The notes: generated by a model from the letters alone, not told the origin. Counted from the first letter of the stretch, positions 1 to 9,434 are shown. The stretch is DNA of 64,000 bases from BRHc4a sp049323915 (GCA_049323915.1 JBMOPC010000033.1:1-64000); one strand, 5' to 3'. Translations and numbers: made by a program.

Positions 1-208
1 TCAAGACTCGGACATTTCAGCAATATCATTACAACCCGCCTAAAAATTTCATTTTCACGCCAAGGGATTAGTGCGCCCTTTTTTAGGCTTGCCTCTTCAG
101 CCAGGTAATCGAAATGTTTTCACGCTACACACCCCTAAGGCCATTTACTGACTCTGCATTCCGGCTTCCGGGATCTGTACTCCGACGGCAGCGTCATTCA
201 GAATCAGT

Positions 209-565
209 TTAGATACCGGCCAGCCATTTCCTTATGTACGGCAAAAAAACAATAAGCCCGATAACAGCGGAAAAAAAGGCCGCAAGCAAAACGGCTCCTG
301 CTGCCGCGTCCTTGGCGCGCCCGGCCAGAGGGTGATACTCCAGGGTCACCAGGTCAACGGCTTTCTCCACCGCCGTATTCACCATCTCGGCCACCATAAC
401 CAGAGCTATGGCTAAAAAAACAAGGGCCGCTTCCAGATAATTGATTTGAAACCGGATGGCGGCCACAAGCACTGCCACAGCGGCAGCCAGGTGTATCTTC
501 ATATTTCTCTGGCTAGCTGCAACCCATATTATCCCTTTAACCGCGCAGGCAAAACTTTTAAGCAT
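209..565 (-). CDS. dgkA: Diacylglycerol/undecaprenol kinase (DgkA family)
   Basis: Small integral membrane kinase of the DgkA family. In Gram-positives this phosphorylates undecaprenol for cell-envelope carrier recycling. The roughly 118 residues hold three hydrophobic stretches and the family signature around EMVNTAVEKAVDL, followed by KDAAAGAVLL, the usual catalytic region. I chose the ATG at 565 because an AGAGG ribosome site lies ten bases upstream; an in-frame ATG at 595 would add ten unusual residues. It follows ybeY on the same strand, the standard order in spore-forming Firmicutes. The 208 bases downstream to the window edge show no gene I can support. Confidence 0.93.
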   Translation of the reverse strand: MLKSFACAVKGIIWVAASQRNMKIHLAAAVAVLVAAIRFQINYLEAALVFLAIALVMVAEMVNTAVEKAVDLVTLEYHPLAGRAKDAAAGAVLLAAFFSAVIGLIVFLPYIRKWLAGI

Positions 566-609
566 AGTATTGTTTCCTCTATTATGATTTATCATGGCCT
601 GAATAACCT

Positions 610-1071
610 TTACACCTTGTTGAGACCGAGAAACTTAAGGGCGGCTTCTTCCTTTTCCCTCATTGCCGAAGTACTCTCCGGGTCACAGTGATCGTATCCC
701 AAAAGGTGCAGAACCCCGTGAGCCGTGAGGTAAGCCAGCTCCCGCCTCAGACCGTGCCCGTACTCCTCGCCCTGGCGGACTGCGGCCGGCAGGGATACCA
801 CCACATCACCCAGCAGGTCCTCCTCGCCGGAGTCCGGCATTGGATCCCCTTCGTGCTGGGCAAAGGAAAGAACATCGGTGGGACTGTCTATTCCACGGTA
901 TTTTGCATTAAGTTCTTGTATATAATCATCGTCGGTCATAACCAGGCTTACTTCGGCGCCGTCCCGGTATCCCTCCTGTTTAAGCACCGCCAGCACCACT
1001 TTTTCCACCAGTTCCTCCAGATCGGCCTCAAAGGGCACCTCCTCCTGGAGGTTGCTTATTAGAACCGCCAT
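610..1071 (-). CDS. ybeY: Endoribonuclease YbeY (rRNA maturation)
   Basis: Single-strand-specific zinc endoribonuclease needed for 16S rRNA 3'-end maturation and ribosome quality control. The metal-binding signature is seen near the C-terminus as HGVLHLLGYDH, giving the three histidines of the H-x3-H-x5-H motif. Length (153 aa) is normal. Its start lies inside the 3' end of the upstream pgpH gene (44-bp overlap), so the two are probably translationally coupled. Confidence 0.95.
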   Translation of the reverse strand: MAVLISNLQEEVPFEADLEELVEKVVLAVLKQEGYRDGAEVSLVMTDDDYIQELNAKYRGIDSPTDVLSFAQHEGDPMPDSGEEDLLGDVVVSLPAAVRQGEEYGHGLRRELAYLTAHGVLHLLGYDHCDPESTSAMREKEEAALKFLGLNKV

Positions 1072-3205
1072 GTTTGGATTTTCTCCTTTCCATTTCCTTG
1101 GTCAGATCGGGATACTCCACCCGGGAATGGAAAATTCCGCTAAGCACCCTCAAAAACGACTCGGCTATTTTTTCCAGGTCCTTAAAAGTCAGTTCACACT
1201 CGTCCAGCTGTCCGTCAAGCAATTTATCCCTCAGTATCTTCCTTACCAGGCCCTCAATCCTGCTGTGGGTACGGTTTTGCATCGACCGCACCGCCGCCTC
1301 CACCGAATCGGCCAGCATAACAATGGCCGCCTCCTTGGTCATGGGCTTGGGGCCTTCATACCTGAACTCGTCTTCATTGATGTTATTGCCGCCGTTCTCC
1401 CTGGCCTTGTGATAAAAGTATGTCACAAGTCCTGTGCCGTGATGCTGCTCAATAATATTACTTATGGCCTGGGGCAGCTTGTACTCCCTGGCCAGGTCAA
1501 GCCCGTCCCTGACGTGGGAGGTCAGTATTAGAGTGCTCAGGGTGGGGGCTATTTTATCATGGGGATTGTCACAGGTCATCTGATTTTCGATAAAAAAGTA
1601 CGGTCTCTTTATTTTTCCTATATCGTGGTAATAGGCGCCCACCCTCACCAGCAGGCTGTCTCCCCCCACCACCTCGGACGCCGCCTCGGCCAGGTTGCCC
1701 ACCAGAATGCTGTGATGGTAGGTTCCGGGCGCCTCGGTCAGCAGTTTCTTGAGCAGCGGGCTGCTGGGGTGGGAGAGCTCCAGCATTCTTACGGATGATG
1801 TGATGCCAAAAACATTTTCAAGGTATGGCAAGGACCCGTTGGTTAAAATAGAGGCCAGTATCCCGTTGGTCACACCCAGTATAAGCGCCGAACTCATAAT
1901 CAGGGCCGGCGAGGCATTGCCCAGCACCCCCATTATGATTATGGCCGCCACCGTAGCGGCGCTGGTATAAAACCCGGCCCTGGCCAGGTCGCCCCTCTGG
2001 CTCAGCTTGCTGACGCTGTAGACCCCGGTTATGCCCCCCACCAGGCCCACAATGCCGAAATTCACCCCTCCGGTCATAAGCGCCAGCAGAAAACTGATCA
2101 GGCTCACCACCAGCACAGCCAGTCTGGAATCTATAAGTATCGCCACCAGCATACCCGCGGCGCCGGTGGGAACCATATAGCCCATAAGGGCGCCGAACTG
2201 TGGGGCCCTGGTCAGTTCAATGGCCAGTATCCCCCTGGCCACCGACAGGGTCACCACCACAATTATGCCCAGAAGGTACAAAACTCCCGCATTTTTATAC
2301 AACTCCCTGTTTTGCTGGTAGAGGTAAAAAAGGACAACCACCATCAACAGGGCAACCAGAAGGGCGCTGCCCGTAAGGTTTCTCCAGGGGAACCCTCCCC
2401 TGGAAAGGCCAAGGGCCTCAAGTTTCATAATATGTTCCGGAGTAACAACCTCACCGGCCCCTATAATTTTTTCTTCTTTGCGGATGGTAACCATCACCGG
2501 CGGCACCGACTCCCTTGCCGCCAACTGCAGGACCCTGGTTTTTTCCGCATTCAAAAAGGTGTTGGGGCGCATAAAATGTTTGACCAGGCCACACCCCAGG
2601 TCGGTGTAGGCCCTGGGCAGTTTTATTCCCGATATTCTCCCGTTGATATCCTCCACCACGTCGTTCAGGTTTTCGGATGTAACCCCGCCCTTGGAATTCA
2701 TAGCCCTGGATATTTCAGAATTTATTTCCTTGATCAAATTCTCAAGGGACTGAGGATCAGGCTCGGCAAGCTGGCGCAGTGTCTGATCAGGCAGGGTAAA
2801 AGGAATGGACGACCCCAATTTCTTGGCCTTATCCCCCGCGCCCGCACCGGCTTCCTGCTGAATGGCCCCAATTGATTGAGCAACCGTACCGATGTCCTTC
2901 AAAACAGCAGTTTCGACCCCCTCCTGGCGGTCATACTGCTTTTCTATTGACTCGGCGGCCATCCTCTTATTTACTTCGGTTTTAGCCTTATCCTCAAAGA
3001 CCACTGTCCTGGGGGCAAAAATGGTATCCCTGGAAACCTGTCCAGGCTGAAGGTCCACCTTGTCCGGGACAAAGTCCACGGATATCAAAAAAGTCAATAA
3101 CAAAAAAAACAGCACCGCAGCGCTGCCCCTGCGAAATTTCCTTTTTTTCATGAGAAAGGCTATGCCGTTATGTATATCCTTTCTCAGAGATCCTAAAGAA
3201 GGCAT
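1028..3205 (-). CDS. pgpH: Seven-transmembrane HD-domain c-di-AMP phosphodiesterase (PgpH/YqfF)
   Basis: Membrane receptor-type phosphohydrolase of the 7TMR-HD family (YqfF in Bacillus, PgpH in Listeria). Characterised members hydrolyse cyclic di-AMP. Visible order: one N-terminal membrane segment (about residues 28-44), a long extracytoplasmic 7TMR-HDED region with repeated coiled stretches, a block of about seven hydrophobic segments (about 280-470), then a cytoplasmic HD domain with YHHSI and YYHDIGK providing the histidine and HD metal ligands. The C-terminus is charged. It sits between phoH and ybeY as in Bacillus. Confidence 0.93.
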   Translation of the reverse strand: MPSLGSLRKDIHNGIAFLMKKRKFRRGSAAVLFFLLLTFLISVDFVPDKVDLQPGQVSRDTIFAPRTVVFEDKAKTEVNKRMAAESIEKQYDRQEGVETAVLKDIGTVAQSIGAIQQEAGAGAGDKAKKLGSSIPFTLPDQTLRQLAEPDPQSLENLIKEINSEISRAMNSKGGVTSENLNDVVEDINGRISGIKLPRAYTDLGCGLVKHFMRPNTFLNAEKTRVLQLAARESVPPVMVTIRKEEKIIGAGEVVTPEHIMKLEALGLSRGGFPWRNLTGSALLVALLMVVVLFYLYQQNRELYKNAGVLYLLGIIVVVTLSVARGILAIELTRAPQFGALMGYMVPTGAAGMLVAILIDSRLAVLVVSLISFLLALMTGGVNFGIVGLVGGITGVYSVSKLSQRGDLARAGFYTSAATVAAIIIMGVLGNASPALIMSSALILGVTNGILASILTNGSLPYLENVFGITSSVRMLELSHPSSPLLKKLLTEAPGTYHHSILVGNLAEAASEVVGGDSLLVRVGAYYHDIGKIKRPYFFIENQMTCDNPHDKIAPTLSTLILTSHVRDGLDLAREYKLPQAISNIIEQHHGTGLVTYFYHKARENGGNNINEDEFRYEGPKPMTKEAAIVMLADSVEAAVRSMQNRTHSRIEGLVRKILRDKLLDGQLDECELTFKDLEKIAESFLRVLSGIFHSRVEYPDLTKEMERRKSKHGGSNKQPPGGGAL

Positions 3206-3222
3206 TTGTTTACTCTCCTGAC

Positions 3223-4227
3223 CTAGGTTTCTCTACTGGTTTCATCTCCCTGGTCGTAAGCCCTTATAATGTCCTGAACCAGCGGGTGGCGTACTATATC
3301 CTCTCCCGTCAGGTAGTGAAATGCTATTCCTTTGATCTTCGTAAGTATTTTCTGCGCGTGGACCAGGCCGGAGACCTGCCCCCTGGGAAGGTCTATCTGA
3401 GTAATGTCCCCGGTTATAACAGCCTTGGACCCAAAGCCCAGCCTGGTTAAAAACATTTTCATCTGTTCGGCGGTGGTATTCTGAGCCTCGTCAAGAATGA
3501 TAAAGGCGTCGTCCAGCGTCCTCCCCCTCATGTAGGCCAGGGGGGCAATCTCAATAATGCCCCTTTCAAGGTACTTCTGGGTGTTTTCCATGCCCAGCAC
3601 ATCATAAAGGGCGTCATACAGAGGCCTTAAGTACGGGTTGACCTTTTCCTGAAGGTCCCCGGGCAAAAATCCCAGCTTTTCGCCGGCCTCCACCGCCGGC
3701 CTGGCAAGCACCAGCCGCTGAACTTCCTTGTTGCGCAGCGCCCGGATGGCCATAACCACCGCCAGGTACGTTTTTCCTGTACCGGCCGGGCCTATGGAAA
3801 ATACTATGTCATGCTTTTTAATAGCCTCCATGTACAACTTCTGGCCCATAGTTTTGGGCCTTATCTGCCTGCCCCTCACGGACACAAGGGATATATCGGC
3901 GGTAAGGTTGAGCAGCGCGTCCTTTACACCCGCCTTTACAGACTTCAGGGCATAGTTGATTTCATGCAGGGTCAGCCTGTTGCCCGCCCTGTAAAAACTC
4001 TGCAGCTGGTCAAAAACTTCCTCCGCAAGCCTTACCTGTTCAGGGTTTCCCAGTATAACCAGTTCCTCGCCCCGGGCCACCACCCTTACACCCAGAACCC
4101 TTTCAATAAGGGCAAGATGTTCGTCGTTCCGCCCGAATATCTCGGCCGCCGCACCGATATCTTCCAGAACAACCCTAGCTTCGGTATTTTCCTGCAATAA
4201 ATATATACCTCCCGTGACTGCAAACAT
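3223..4227 (-). CDS. phoH: PhoH-like ATPase
   Basis: Cytoplasmic P-loop ATPase of the PhoH family, often linked genetically to YbeY and RNA metabolism, though its exact role is unsettled. Walker A is GPAGTGKTYLAV and Walker B is IILDEAQNTT; the N-terminal 90 residues resemble a small RNA-binding module preceding the ATPase core. Length 334 aa is typical. The gene lies 17 bp upstream of pgpH and 37 bp downstream of yqfD, consistent with one transcript. Confidence 0.95.
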   Translation of the reverse strand: MFAVTGGIYLLQENTEARVVLEDIGAAAEIFGRNDEHLALIERVLGVRVVARGEELVILGNPEQVRLAEEVFDQLQSFYRAGNRLTLHEINYALKSVKAGVKDALLNLTADISLVSVRGRQIRPKTMGQKLYMEAIKKHDIVFSIGPAGTGKTYLAVVMAIRALRNKEVQRLVLARPAVEAGEKLGFLPGDLQEKVNPYLRPLYDALYDVLGMENTQKYLERGIIEIAPLAYMRGRTLDDAFIILDEAQNTTAEQMKMFLTRLGFGSKAVITGDITQIDLPRGQVSGLVHAQKILTKIKGIAFHYLTGEDIVRHPLVQDIIRAYDQGDETSRET

Positions 4228-4264
4228 TATTATTGTTGAATTTACCGCCTGAAAGCAGGGCCGG

Positions 4265-5521
4265 TTACTTTATCGGTTTCTCGACACCTATGTCTTCCAG
4301 TGTTTCAATATACGCCCTCACTCTTACAATATTTTCGGGATTTTTCGAAGATATCTCCCCGGTTTTTTCTTCAAACGCATGGTATTCGCCCCTGATATTA
4401 TTCATTCCGGACCTTGCCGACTCCAGAGCTTTTTTCCTGGCAAGTTCCAGGGCTTCAATACGGCTGCGCTGTATTCTATATTTTTCCACCTCGTAGTAAT
4501 CTTCAGATATTACTTCGACGGGTATTGAAAGATTCCTCCAACTGGGCGGCTTTTTAACACTCCTTTCAATTTTGAAGTTGCCAAAAGGAATATTTTGTGC
4601 ACCTGATAAAATTATTTCCTTGTCGCCGATTTTAATGCGGACCCTGGAAAGCCGGCTGCCGGTCTCTCTGGCTGCCTCCTCCTGCAATGGCGCCTCTCCG
4701 TACCCCTCGTACCAGACCCTTGCCCTCACTACCCCCCTTGCCTTGACATAAGTGGGGGGAGACACCGGCAGGGGGTTGGCCTGGCCTATGCCGGCATTGC
4801 CCGGAGGGTTTGGGCTTTGTGTTTCCGGAGGCGGGATGACCCCGGATATCAGCACCTGGCCGGGAACAACGGTATCACCCTCCTTAACGGCGGGATTTCC
4901 CACCAAAACCAGCACTTCCTTAATCAAACCGGACTTGCAGGCCACTATGTCCGACGGGTGCGCCTCTTTTTTTTGCATTATTATCTTTTCGGCAATTTCT
5001 ATAGTCGCCCTGGTGCCGCTTACGTTCACCCCCACGTAGGAGACTTCGGGGAGCCGCTCCCGGATAAGCTCCTCCACCCTTTCCTCGTCCACCCTCAGCT
5101 TGAATGATCCCACCTTCAGCCCGGCCTGGGCGGCAATGTCCAGTATCTCCCCGGAGGCAAGGCTCCGGTTTCCCTTTACCTCCACGGACCAGACAAAGGA
5201 GCTTAAAACATAAAGCCCCAGTAAAAAAAGCACGGCCCCGATGACAATGGATTTCCGCTTTTTGACCCTGCTTATCATAAAGGGCAGACCTTCCCGGTTT
5301 TTGAAAGCAAAACGGGTCCTGGTGCTCCTGCCTATGTGCCTCAAGGGCCTGACCGCGCTTAACCTGGTCTTGACGAAAATCTCATTCTGCCCCACCTTCC
5401 TTATGTCCCAAAGGAAAATCCCCCTGCTGGCGGCCATGTTTAAAAACTTTTCCAGATTTTCTCCCCTGACCAGTATGCTGACATACCCAAATAAAAATGA
5501 AACCAGCCTGAAAAGAAACAA
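4265..5521 (-). CDS. yqfD: Sporulation protein YqfD
   Basis: Membrane-associated sporulation protein YqfD; mutants of Bacillus stall in sporulation but the biochemical role is unknown. The open frame extends to an ATG at 5629, but I place the start at the TTG at 5521. A GGGAGG ribosome site lies about eight bases upstream, and the protein then begins MFLFRLVSFLFGYVSI, the expected N-terminus. Features are an N-terminal hydrophobic helix, a second transmembrane segment (SIVIGAVLFLLGLYVLSSFV), then a soluble domain containing a proline/asparagine-rich insert around 'PPPETQSPNPPGN'. The final product is about 418 aa. Confidence 0.92.
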   Translation of the reverse strand: MFLFRLVSFLFGYVSILVRGENLEKFLNMAASRGIFLWDIRKVGQNEIFVKTRLSAVRPLRHIGRSTRTRFAFKNREGLPFMISRVKKRKSIVIGAVLFLLGLYVLSSFVWSVEVKGNRSLASGEILDIAAQAGLKVGSFKLRVDEERVEELIRERLPEVSYVGVNVSGTRATIEIAEKIIMQKKEAHPSDIVACKSGLIKEVLVLVGNPAVKEGDTVVPGQVLISGVIPPPETQSPNPPGNAGIGQANPLPVSPPTYVKARGVVRARVWYEGYGEAPLQEEAARETGSRLSRVRIKIGDKEIILSGAQNIPFGNFKIERSVKKPPSWRNLSIPVEVISEDYYEVEKYRIQRSRIEALELARKKALESARSGMNNIRGEYHAFEEKTGEISSKNPENIVRVRAYIETLEDIGVEKPIK

Positions 5522-5625
5522 TTGCCATCCCTCCCGTGAGACCTGTAATAGAGAGAATACCGCCATGCCCGCAAGACACTCAAGGGGTTGTCCCCCAGCC
5601 GGGAAAGACAATCCCCTCAAAGCTG

Positions 5626-5910
5626 TCAACGGTTGAATTGTACGCTTTTTATCCGCCCCTCAAGGCAGATCTCATCGGGCAGTATATTGCGCAGCAGCAA
5701 ACCATCCCCGGAAACCGCCACCTCGTAGTCACCCACGTTGACCCGGACGCTTTCGGCGGAATACTCCACGATTCCCCTGTGGTTTTCGATAAAAACCTGA
5801 AGGTCCCCCACCAGTACCACCTTGGGCAAGTCCAATATAATATCGCTGGGAATCTCCAGCATATCCGACATCTGTCTTTTCAACCTTTTCTTGAAATCAT
5901 GCCAGGCCAT
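5626..5910 (-). CDS. yqfC: Sporulation protein YqfC
   Basis: Small YabP/YqfC-family protein (94 aa) found only in endospore formers and usually paired with yqfD. The central region IILDLPKVVLVGDLQVFIENHRG matches the family pattern (given here only in part as DLPKVVLVGD). In Bacillus the pair is expressed in the mother cell under sigma-E; I could not identify a convincing sigma-E promoter here. First gene of the minus-strand cluster, divergent from selD. Confidence 0.92.
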   Translation of the reverse strand: MAWHDFKKRLKRQMSDMLEIPSDIILDLPKVVLVGDLQVFIENHRGIVEYSAESVRVNVGDYEVAVSGDGLLLRNILPDEICLEGRIKSVQFNR

Positions 5911-6091
5911 AAAAACCCCTCCTTTCGAAAAATATATGAGTAAAATTTAACAAACATTACTAATTGCTGGATAAAGCCTCGGTGCAAAAATTACTTTATA
6001 AAAGCCTCCAAAAACATAAAAAATATTTATGGACTCAATTTTTGTATTGATTGGTGATAATATAAAACTGGTTAAGTCCGGATTCAGTTTA

Positions 6092-6100
6092 AAAGGAGGT
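6092..6100 (+). promoter_or_regulatory. Ribosome binding site fixing the selD start
   Basis: AAAGGAGGT lies six bases before the ATG at 6107. It identifies the true selD start upstream of an in-frame TGA that would otherwise truncate the gene call to about 6161. Confidence 0.85.
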
Positions 6101-6106
6101 ATAAAA

Positions 6107-7141
6107 ATGGCGGAGGTAAAACTGACTGCCATGACAACGGCCTCGGGGTGAGCGTCCAAATTGGCGCCCGCCGCGCTGTCGCAGGTTCTGCGGCAACTGC
6201 CCGCCATCTCCGACCCTGCCCTCATTGTAGGCCCGGACACATCAGACGACGCCGCGGTATACAAGCTGAGCGACGACATTGCCGTAATACAGACGGTTGA
6301 CTTTTTCACCCCGGTGGTGGATGACCCGTACCTTTTCGGCCAGATAGCGGCAGCCAATTCTTTAAGCGATGTTTACGCCATGGGGGGAAAGCCCCTCCTG
6401 GCGCTTAACATAGTATGCTTCCCCAGCTGCCTTCCGCCGGAACTGCTGGGGGAGATACTGAAAGGCGGCGCCCAAAAGGTTGTCGAGGCCGGGGCGATAA
6501 TCGCCGGGGGGCACACCATACAGGACGACGTACCTAAATACGGGCTGGCCGTGACAGGAATAGTACACCCCCAAAAGGTGCTTTCCAATGCCGGCTCCCT
6601 GCCCGGAGACCTGCTGATACTCACCAAGCCGCTGGGCACGGGGATAATAAACACTGCGGCAAAAGGAGAACTGGCCCCTGAAGACGTGTTAAGGGCCTCG
6701 GTGGACAACATGCTGGAACTGAACCGGAAGGCCTCGGAAGTTATGTTGAGGTTCAATGTCTCGGCCTGCACCGACATTACCGGCTTCGGGCTGCTGGGAC
6801 ACGCAGCCGAGATGGCCCGCGCAAGCCATGTATCCCTGGAGATATGGGCTGACAAAGTCCCGGTGCTGCCCGGTGTCAGGGAGTTGGCGGCCATGGGCAT
6901 GATCCCGGCCGGATCGTACGCCAACAGAGACTTCCTGGCGGATGAAATAGCAATTCCCGAAAGCCTGAGACCGGAAACCACGGCCATACTATTTGACCCG
7001 CAGACATCGGGAGGACTTTTTATATCGGTCCCTGCAAGCCATGCCGGGTTAATTATGGAGGGATTTGCAAGGGAAGGCGTCAGGGCCGAAATAGTGGGGA
7101 GGGCAATCAAGCAGGAAAACAAACTGATAAATCTAAAATAA
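6107..7141 (+). CDS. selD: Selenide, water dikinase SelD, selenocysteine-containing
   Basis: Makes selenophosphate from selenide and ATP, the selenium donor for selenocysteine and selenouridine. The true frame starts at 6107 and reads through a TGA at 6149-6151, giving selenocysteine 15 in the context SGUASK. This aligns with the E. coli SelD active site GCGCK, so Sec15 replaces Cys17 and Lys18 matches Lys20; the second cysteine is serine here. Downstream are the usual blocks: DFFTPVVDDPYLFGQIAAAN, YAMGGKP, AGGHTI, DITGFGLLGH and DPQTSGG. The product has 344 residues. A SECIS-like hairpin follows the TGA. The selenium gene yedF follows after 55 bp. A conventional caller would start at 6161 and lose the catalytic residue. 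Confidence 0.95.
6178..6194 (+). promoter_or_regulatory. Bacterial SECIS-like hairpin in selD
   Basis: Seven-pair stem GTCGCAG / CTGCGGC (one G-U pair) closing a GTT loop, 26 bases after the UGA at 6149-6151. The apical GCAGGTTCTGC closely resembles the E. coli fdhF element apex GCAGGTCTGC with its conserved G-U loop. The apical G lies 33 to 34 bases after the UGA, within the range reported for bacterial SECIS. Binding by SelB is inferred. Confidence 0.8.
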
Positions 7142-7196
7142 AGGAATGGAGACACACCTCTTCGAGGAATGTCCCCGAAGAAAGGAGAACGCAGAT

Positions 7197-7811
7197 ATGC
7201 CGGAAGTAATCAGTATTGACTGCAGGGGACTGGCCTGCCCACAGCCGGTGATAAAGGTGAAAAAGGCCCTGGACTCAATCAGTGAGGGATCGGTAATAGC
7301 CGTTGTGGACAACGACACCGCCAGGGAAAATGTCAGTCTGTTTGCAAAGAATGCGGGATATGAAGCCTCGGTGGAAAAGGTGGAAGGTGATTACCGGATA
7401 ACCATAACCAAGGGAGCCCCCGGGGCGGTGGAGAAAGTCCCGGCGGCGCAGGCAGAGGGGAAAGGGCGGTCGGCCGGAGTGGTCTATTTCATGACCACAA
7501 ACCTGCTGGGACAGGGTTCGCCGGACCTGGGACAGGTACTGATGAAAAGCCTGATGGTAACCCTCAATGAAATGAATCCCCCGCCGGCAGCGCTCCTTTT
7601 TCTCAACAGCGGCGTGATGTCGCCCTGCGAGGGGTCCCCGGTCCTCGAACTGCTGCAAACTCTGTCCGGCAAGGGAGTTACCATCGTTTCCTGCGGCACC
7701 TGCCTGGAGTATTACAAGCTCAAGGACAAGCTCAAGGTGGGACGTATTGGCAACATGCTGGAGATAAACAGCTACCTTTCGGAAGAGGCAAAGGTTATAA
7801 CCATTGCGTGA
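7197..7811 (+). CDS. yedF: Selenium metabolism protein YedF
   Basis: Two-domain protein of the selenium-associated YedF family. The N-terminal TusA/SirA-like domain carries the sulfur/selenium-carrier cysteine in CRGLACPQP; the C-terminal domain is DsrE-like (NLLGQGSPDLGQVLMKSL) with further cysteines in SPCEGSP and SCGTCLEYY. Probably delivers or buffers reduced selenium for SelD, an inference from genomic linkage. I start at ATG 7197 because GAAAGGAGAAC precedes it; an ATG at 7146 is in frame but has no ribosome site. The 55-base gap after selD contains a short CCTCTTCGAGG hairpin. Confidence 0.92.
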   Translation: MPEVISIDCRGLACPQPVIKVKKALDSISEGSVIAVVDNDTARENVSLFAKNAGYEASVEKVEGDYRITITKGAPGAVEKVPAAQAEGKGRSAGVVYFMTTNLLGQGSPDLGQVLMKSLMVTLNEMNPPPAALLFLNSGVMSPCEGSPVLELLQTLSGKGVTIVSCGTCLEYYKLKDKLKVGRIGNMLEINSYLSEEAKVITIA

Positions 7812-7822
7812 TCGATATAACC

Positions 7823-7856
7823 AAAAAGAGAGCCGGAATTCCGGCCCTCTTTTTTC
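7823..7856. terminator. Bidirectional intrinsic terminator
   Basis: Palindrome AAAAGAG-n-GCCGGAATTCCGGC-n-CTCTTTTTT between convergent yedF and the NifU-like gene, with A and T runs on the two sides, so it can end transcripts from both strands. Confidence 0.88.
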
Positions 7857-7871
7857 TTGCCATATCGATAA

Positions 7872-8099
7872 TTAAACCTGAACAACTTCCTTGATTTCGG
7901 GTATCTCCTGCTTGATGGTCCTTTCAATGGCCATCTTCAGGGTGTAGGTCGACATGGGGCAACTCCCGCAGGCGCCAACCAGCTTTACCCTGACCTGCCC
8001 GTCGGGGGTGACGTCGACCAGTTCAACATTGCCTCCATCCCTTTGAAGGGCGGGACGGACTTTATCTAAAACCGCTTCAACCTTTTCCTTCATAATCAA
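7872..8099 (-). CDS. NifU C-terminal domain Fe-S scaffold protein
   Basis: Stand-alone NifU C-terminal (Nfu) domain of 75 aa that can hold and transfer Fe-S clusters. The diagnostic cluster motif CGSCPMS is present near residue 44, preceded by the typical RDGGNVELVDV block. Such short Nfu proteins are common in anaerobic Firmicutes. It is single and convergent with yedF. A second in-frame Met at residue 3 could be the true start. Confidence 0.93.
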   Translation of the reverse strand: MIMKEKVEAVLDKVRPALQRDGGNVELVDVTPDGQVRVKLVGACGSCPMSTYTLKMAIERTIKQEIPEIKEVVQV

Positions 8100-8296
8100 T
8101 AAAACAGGCCCTCCTTTCCCTATTATAAATATAATAACCTCACCAAAGCACTTTTTATGACTTAAGCTTTCAGAGACCGGATTAACCGGCCCCGGAGGTC
8201 AATATTACTACTCATTTTACCACTGTTTAGATTTTTTTTACAAGATGAAAACACATTTTCCAAAATAAAAAAGCATAGAAATAAACCCGAATCTGA

Positions 8297-9421
8297 TTAT
8301 TCCAGCCTTATCCTGATGGTGGCCATTACAGCGCCGCTGTCCATCCTGGAAATGTCCTGATCCTTTGCGGCCGCTCCCGCCGCATATACATCCTGGCTCA
8401 CCGCCCCGTTGGCGGCAGCCTTTTCCGGCTCCGGCCCACCCCTGCCGAAAGCCTCAATTTTCTCCATGCGAGGAGGCAGAGCTGCTGTCCCCGCTTGCCC
8501 GGAATAGTCCTCCCTGGTGATCTTGCCCGTCCTTCCCACATCCGAGATAACCTTTTCAAAACTCTCTTCAGGAACCCTCAGCAGTATTTCCCTCTCACCG
8601 GTGTCCGGCAGGACGGCCGCAACACCGCCGTATCTCCGGGCAATGCTGAAGAACTCCCGGGTGGCGCTGGTTTTATCGCCAACCTGCAAGCCCAGTATTG
8701 CATTCTTGTGCAGTGGAGGCTGGGTAGAGGCCGGGGCCGCTGCGGCGCCACGCCCGGCAACCCCGTTTCCGTCCGGGGCAGCATTCAAGGACTGCAGCGT
8801 AACAGCCTCATCACGGACTGCTTCCAGCTTAATTTTGTCCTCCTGCTTTTTTATCCTTTCCGGACTAGTTATGCTATTAAAATCTGTTTTCAAATCCATT
8901 TTTTCGGAATGATAGCCGGCCATACTTTCCTGGGCCGTGTTTGTTCCAGCAACAACGGGCAGCCTCTCAGTGCCCCCCCCGGCTGTCTTTGCGCCATTCC
9001 TGTCACCGGGCGAAGCGGTCACCGCTTCATAATCACCTTTCTTAACGCTTATTTCCTGCACCCCGCTCTTCAGGGGAAAACCGTCCCACACAGAAGCGGC
9101 TGTTCCAACCACCAGCAGAAAGCTTGCCGCCAGCGCCACAATGCCGGCCCACCTTCCTCTTGATATCTTCTGTATCAAGCCCGCCTTCCCTGCCGGCGCC
9201 GGCACCCGATCCAGTTTTGCCCTCAGTTCTGTCCTGAAACCGGCGGGAGGCTCCACCTCAGGCAGCTCGCGCACCAGCCGGACTATCATTTTCAAGTCTT
9301 CGGCCTCACTCCGGCACACCGGGCACCGCTTTAAATGCCGGTCTACCGAATCCGTCACGGAGGGATCCAGCATGCCGTCAAGGTATGCAGAAAGCGATTC
9401 CTGAATTTCATGGCATTGCAT
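8297..9421 (-). CDS. Zinc-finger anti-sigma factor with C-terminal DUF4349-like domain
   Basis: Membrane anti-sigma factor for the ECF sigma factor encoded 13 bp upstream. The N-terminal zinc-binding anti-sigma domain shows HLKRCPVC (His-x3-Cys-x2-Cys). One transmembrane helix follows at about residues 90-110 (GIVALAASFLLVVGTAASV). The extracytoplasmic part ends in a domain like DUF4349, with LLRVPEESFEKVISDVG, and a charged low-complexity linker. Release of the sigma factor by envelope stress is inferred from the family. Length 374 aa. Confidence 0.88.
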   Translation of the reverse strand: MQCHEIQESLSAYLDGMLDPSVTDSVDRHLKRCPVCRSEAEDLKMIVRLVRELPEVEPPAGFRTELRAKLDRVPAPAGKAGLIQKISRGRWAGIVALAASFLLVVGTAASVWDGFPLKSGVQEISVKKGDYEAVTASPGDRNGAKTAGGGTERLPVVAGTNTAQESMAGYHSEKMDLKTDFNSITSPERIKKQEDKIKLEAVRDEAVTLQSLNAAPDGNGVAGRGAAAAPASTQPPLHKNAILGLQVGDKTSATREFFSIARRYGGVAAVLPDTGEREILLRVPEESFEKVISDVGRTGKITREDYSGQAGTAALPPRMEKIEAFGRGGPEPEKAAANGAVSQDVYAAGAAAKDQDISRMDSGAVMATIRIRLE

Positions 9422-9434
9422 GTTCCACCCCTCC

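Noticed and set aside
5911..6106. Sigma-E or sigma-A promoters in the yqfC-selD divergent region
   Set aside because: A GATAATATAAAA stretch is present, but no correctly spaced -35 element convinced me on either strand.
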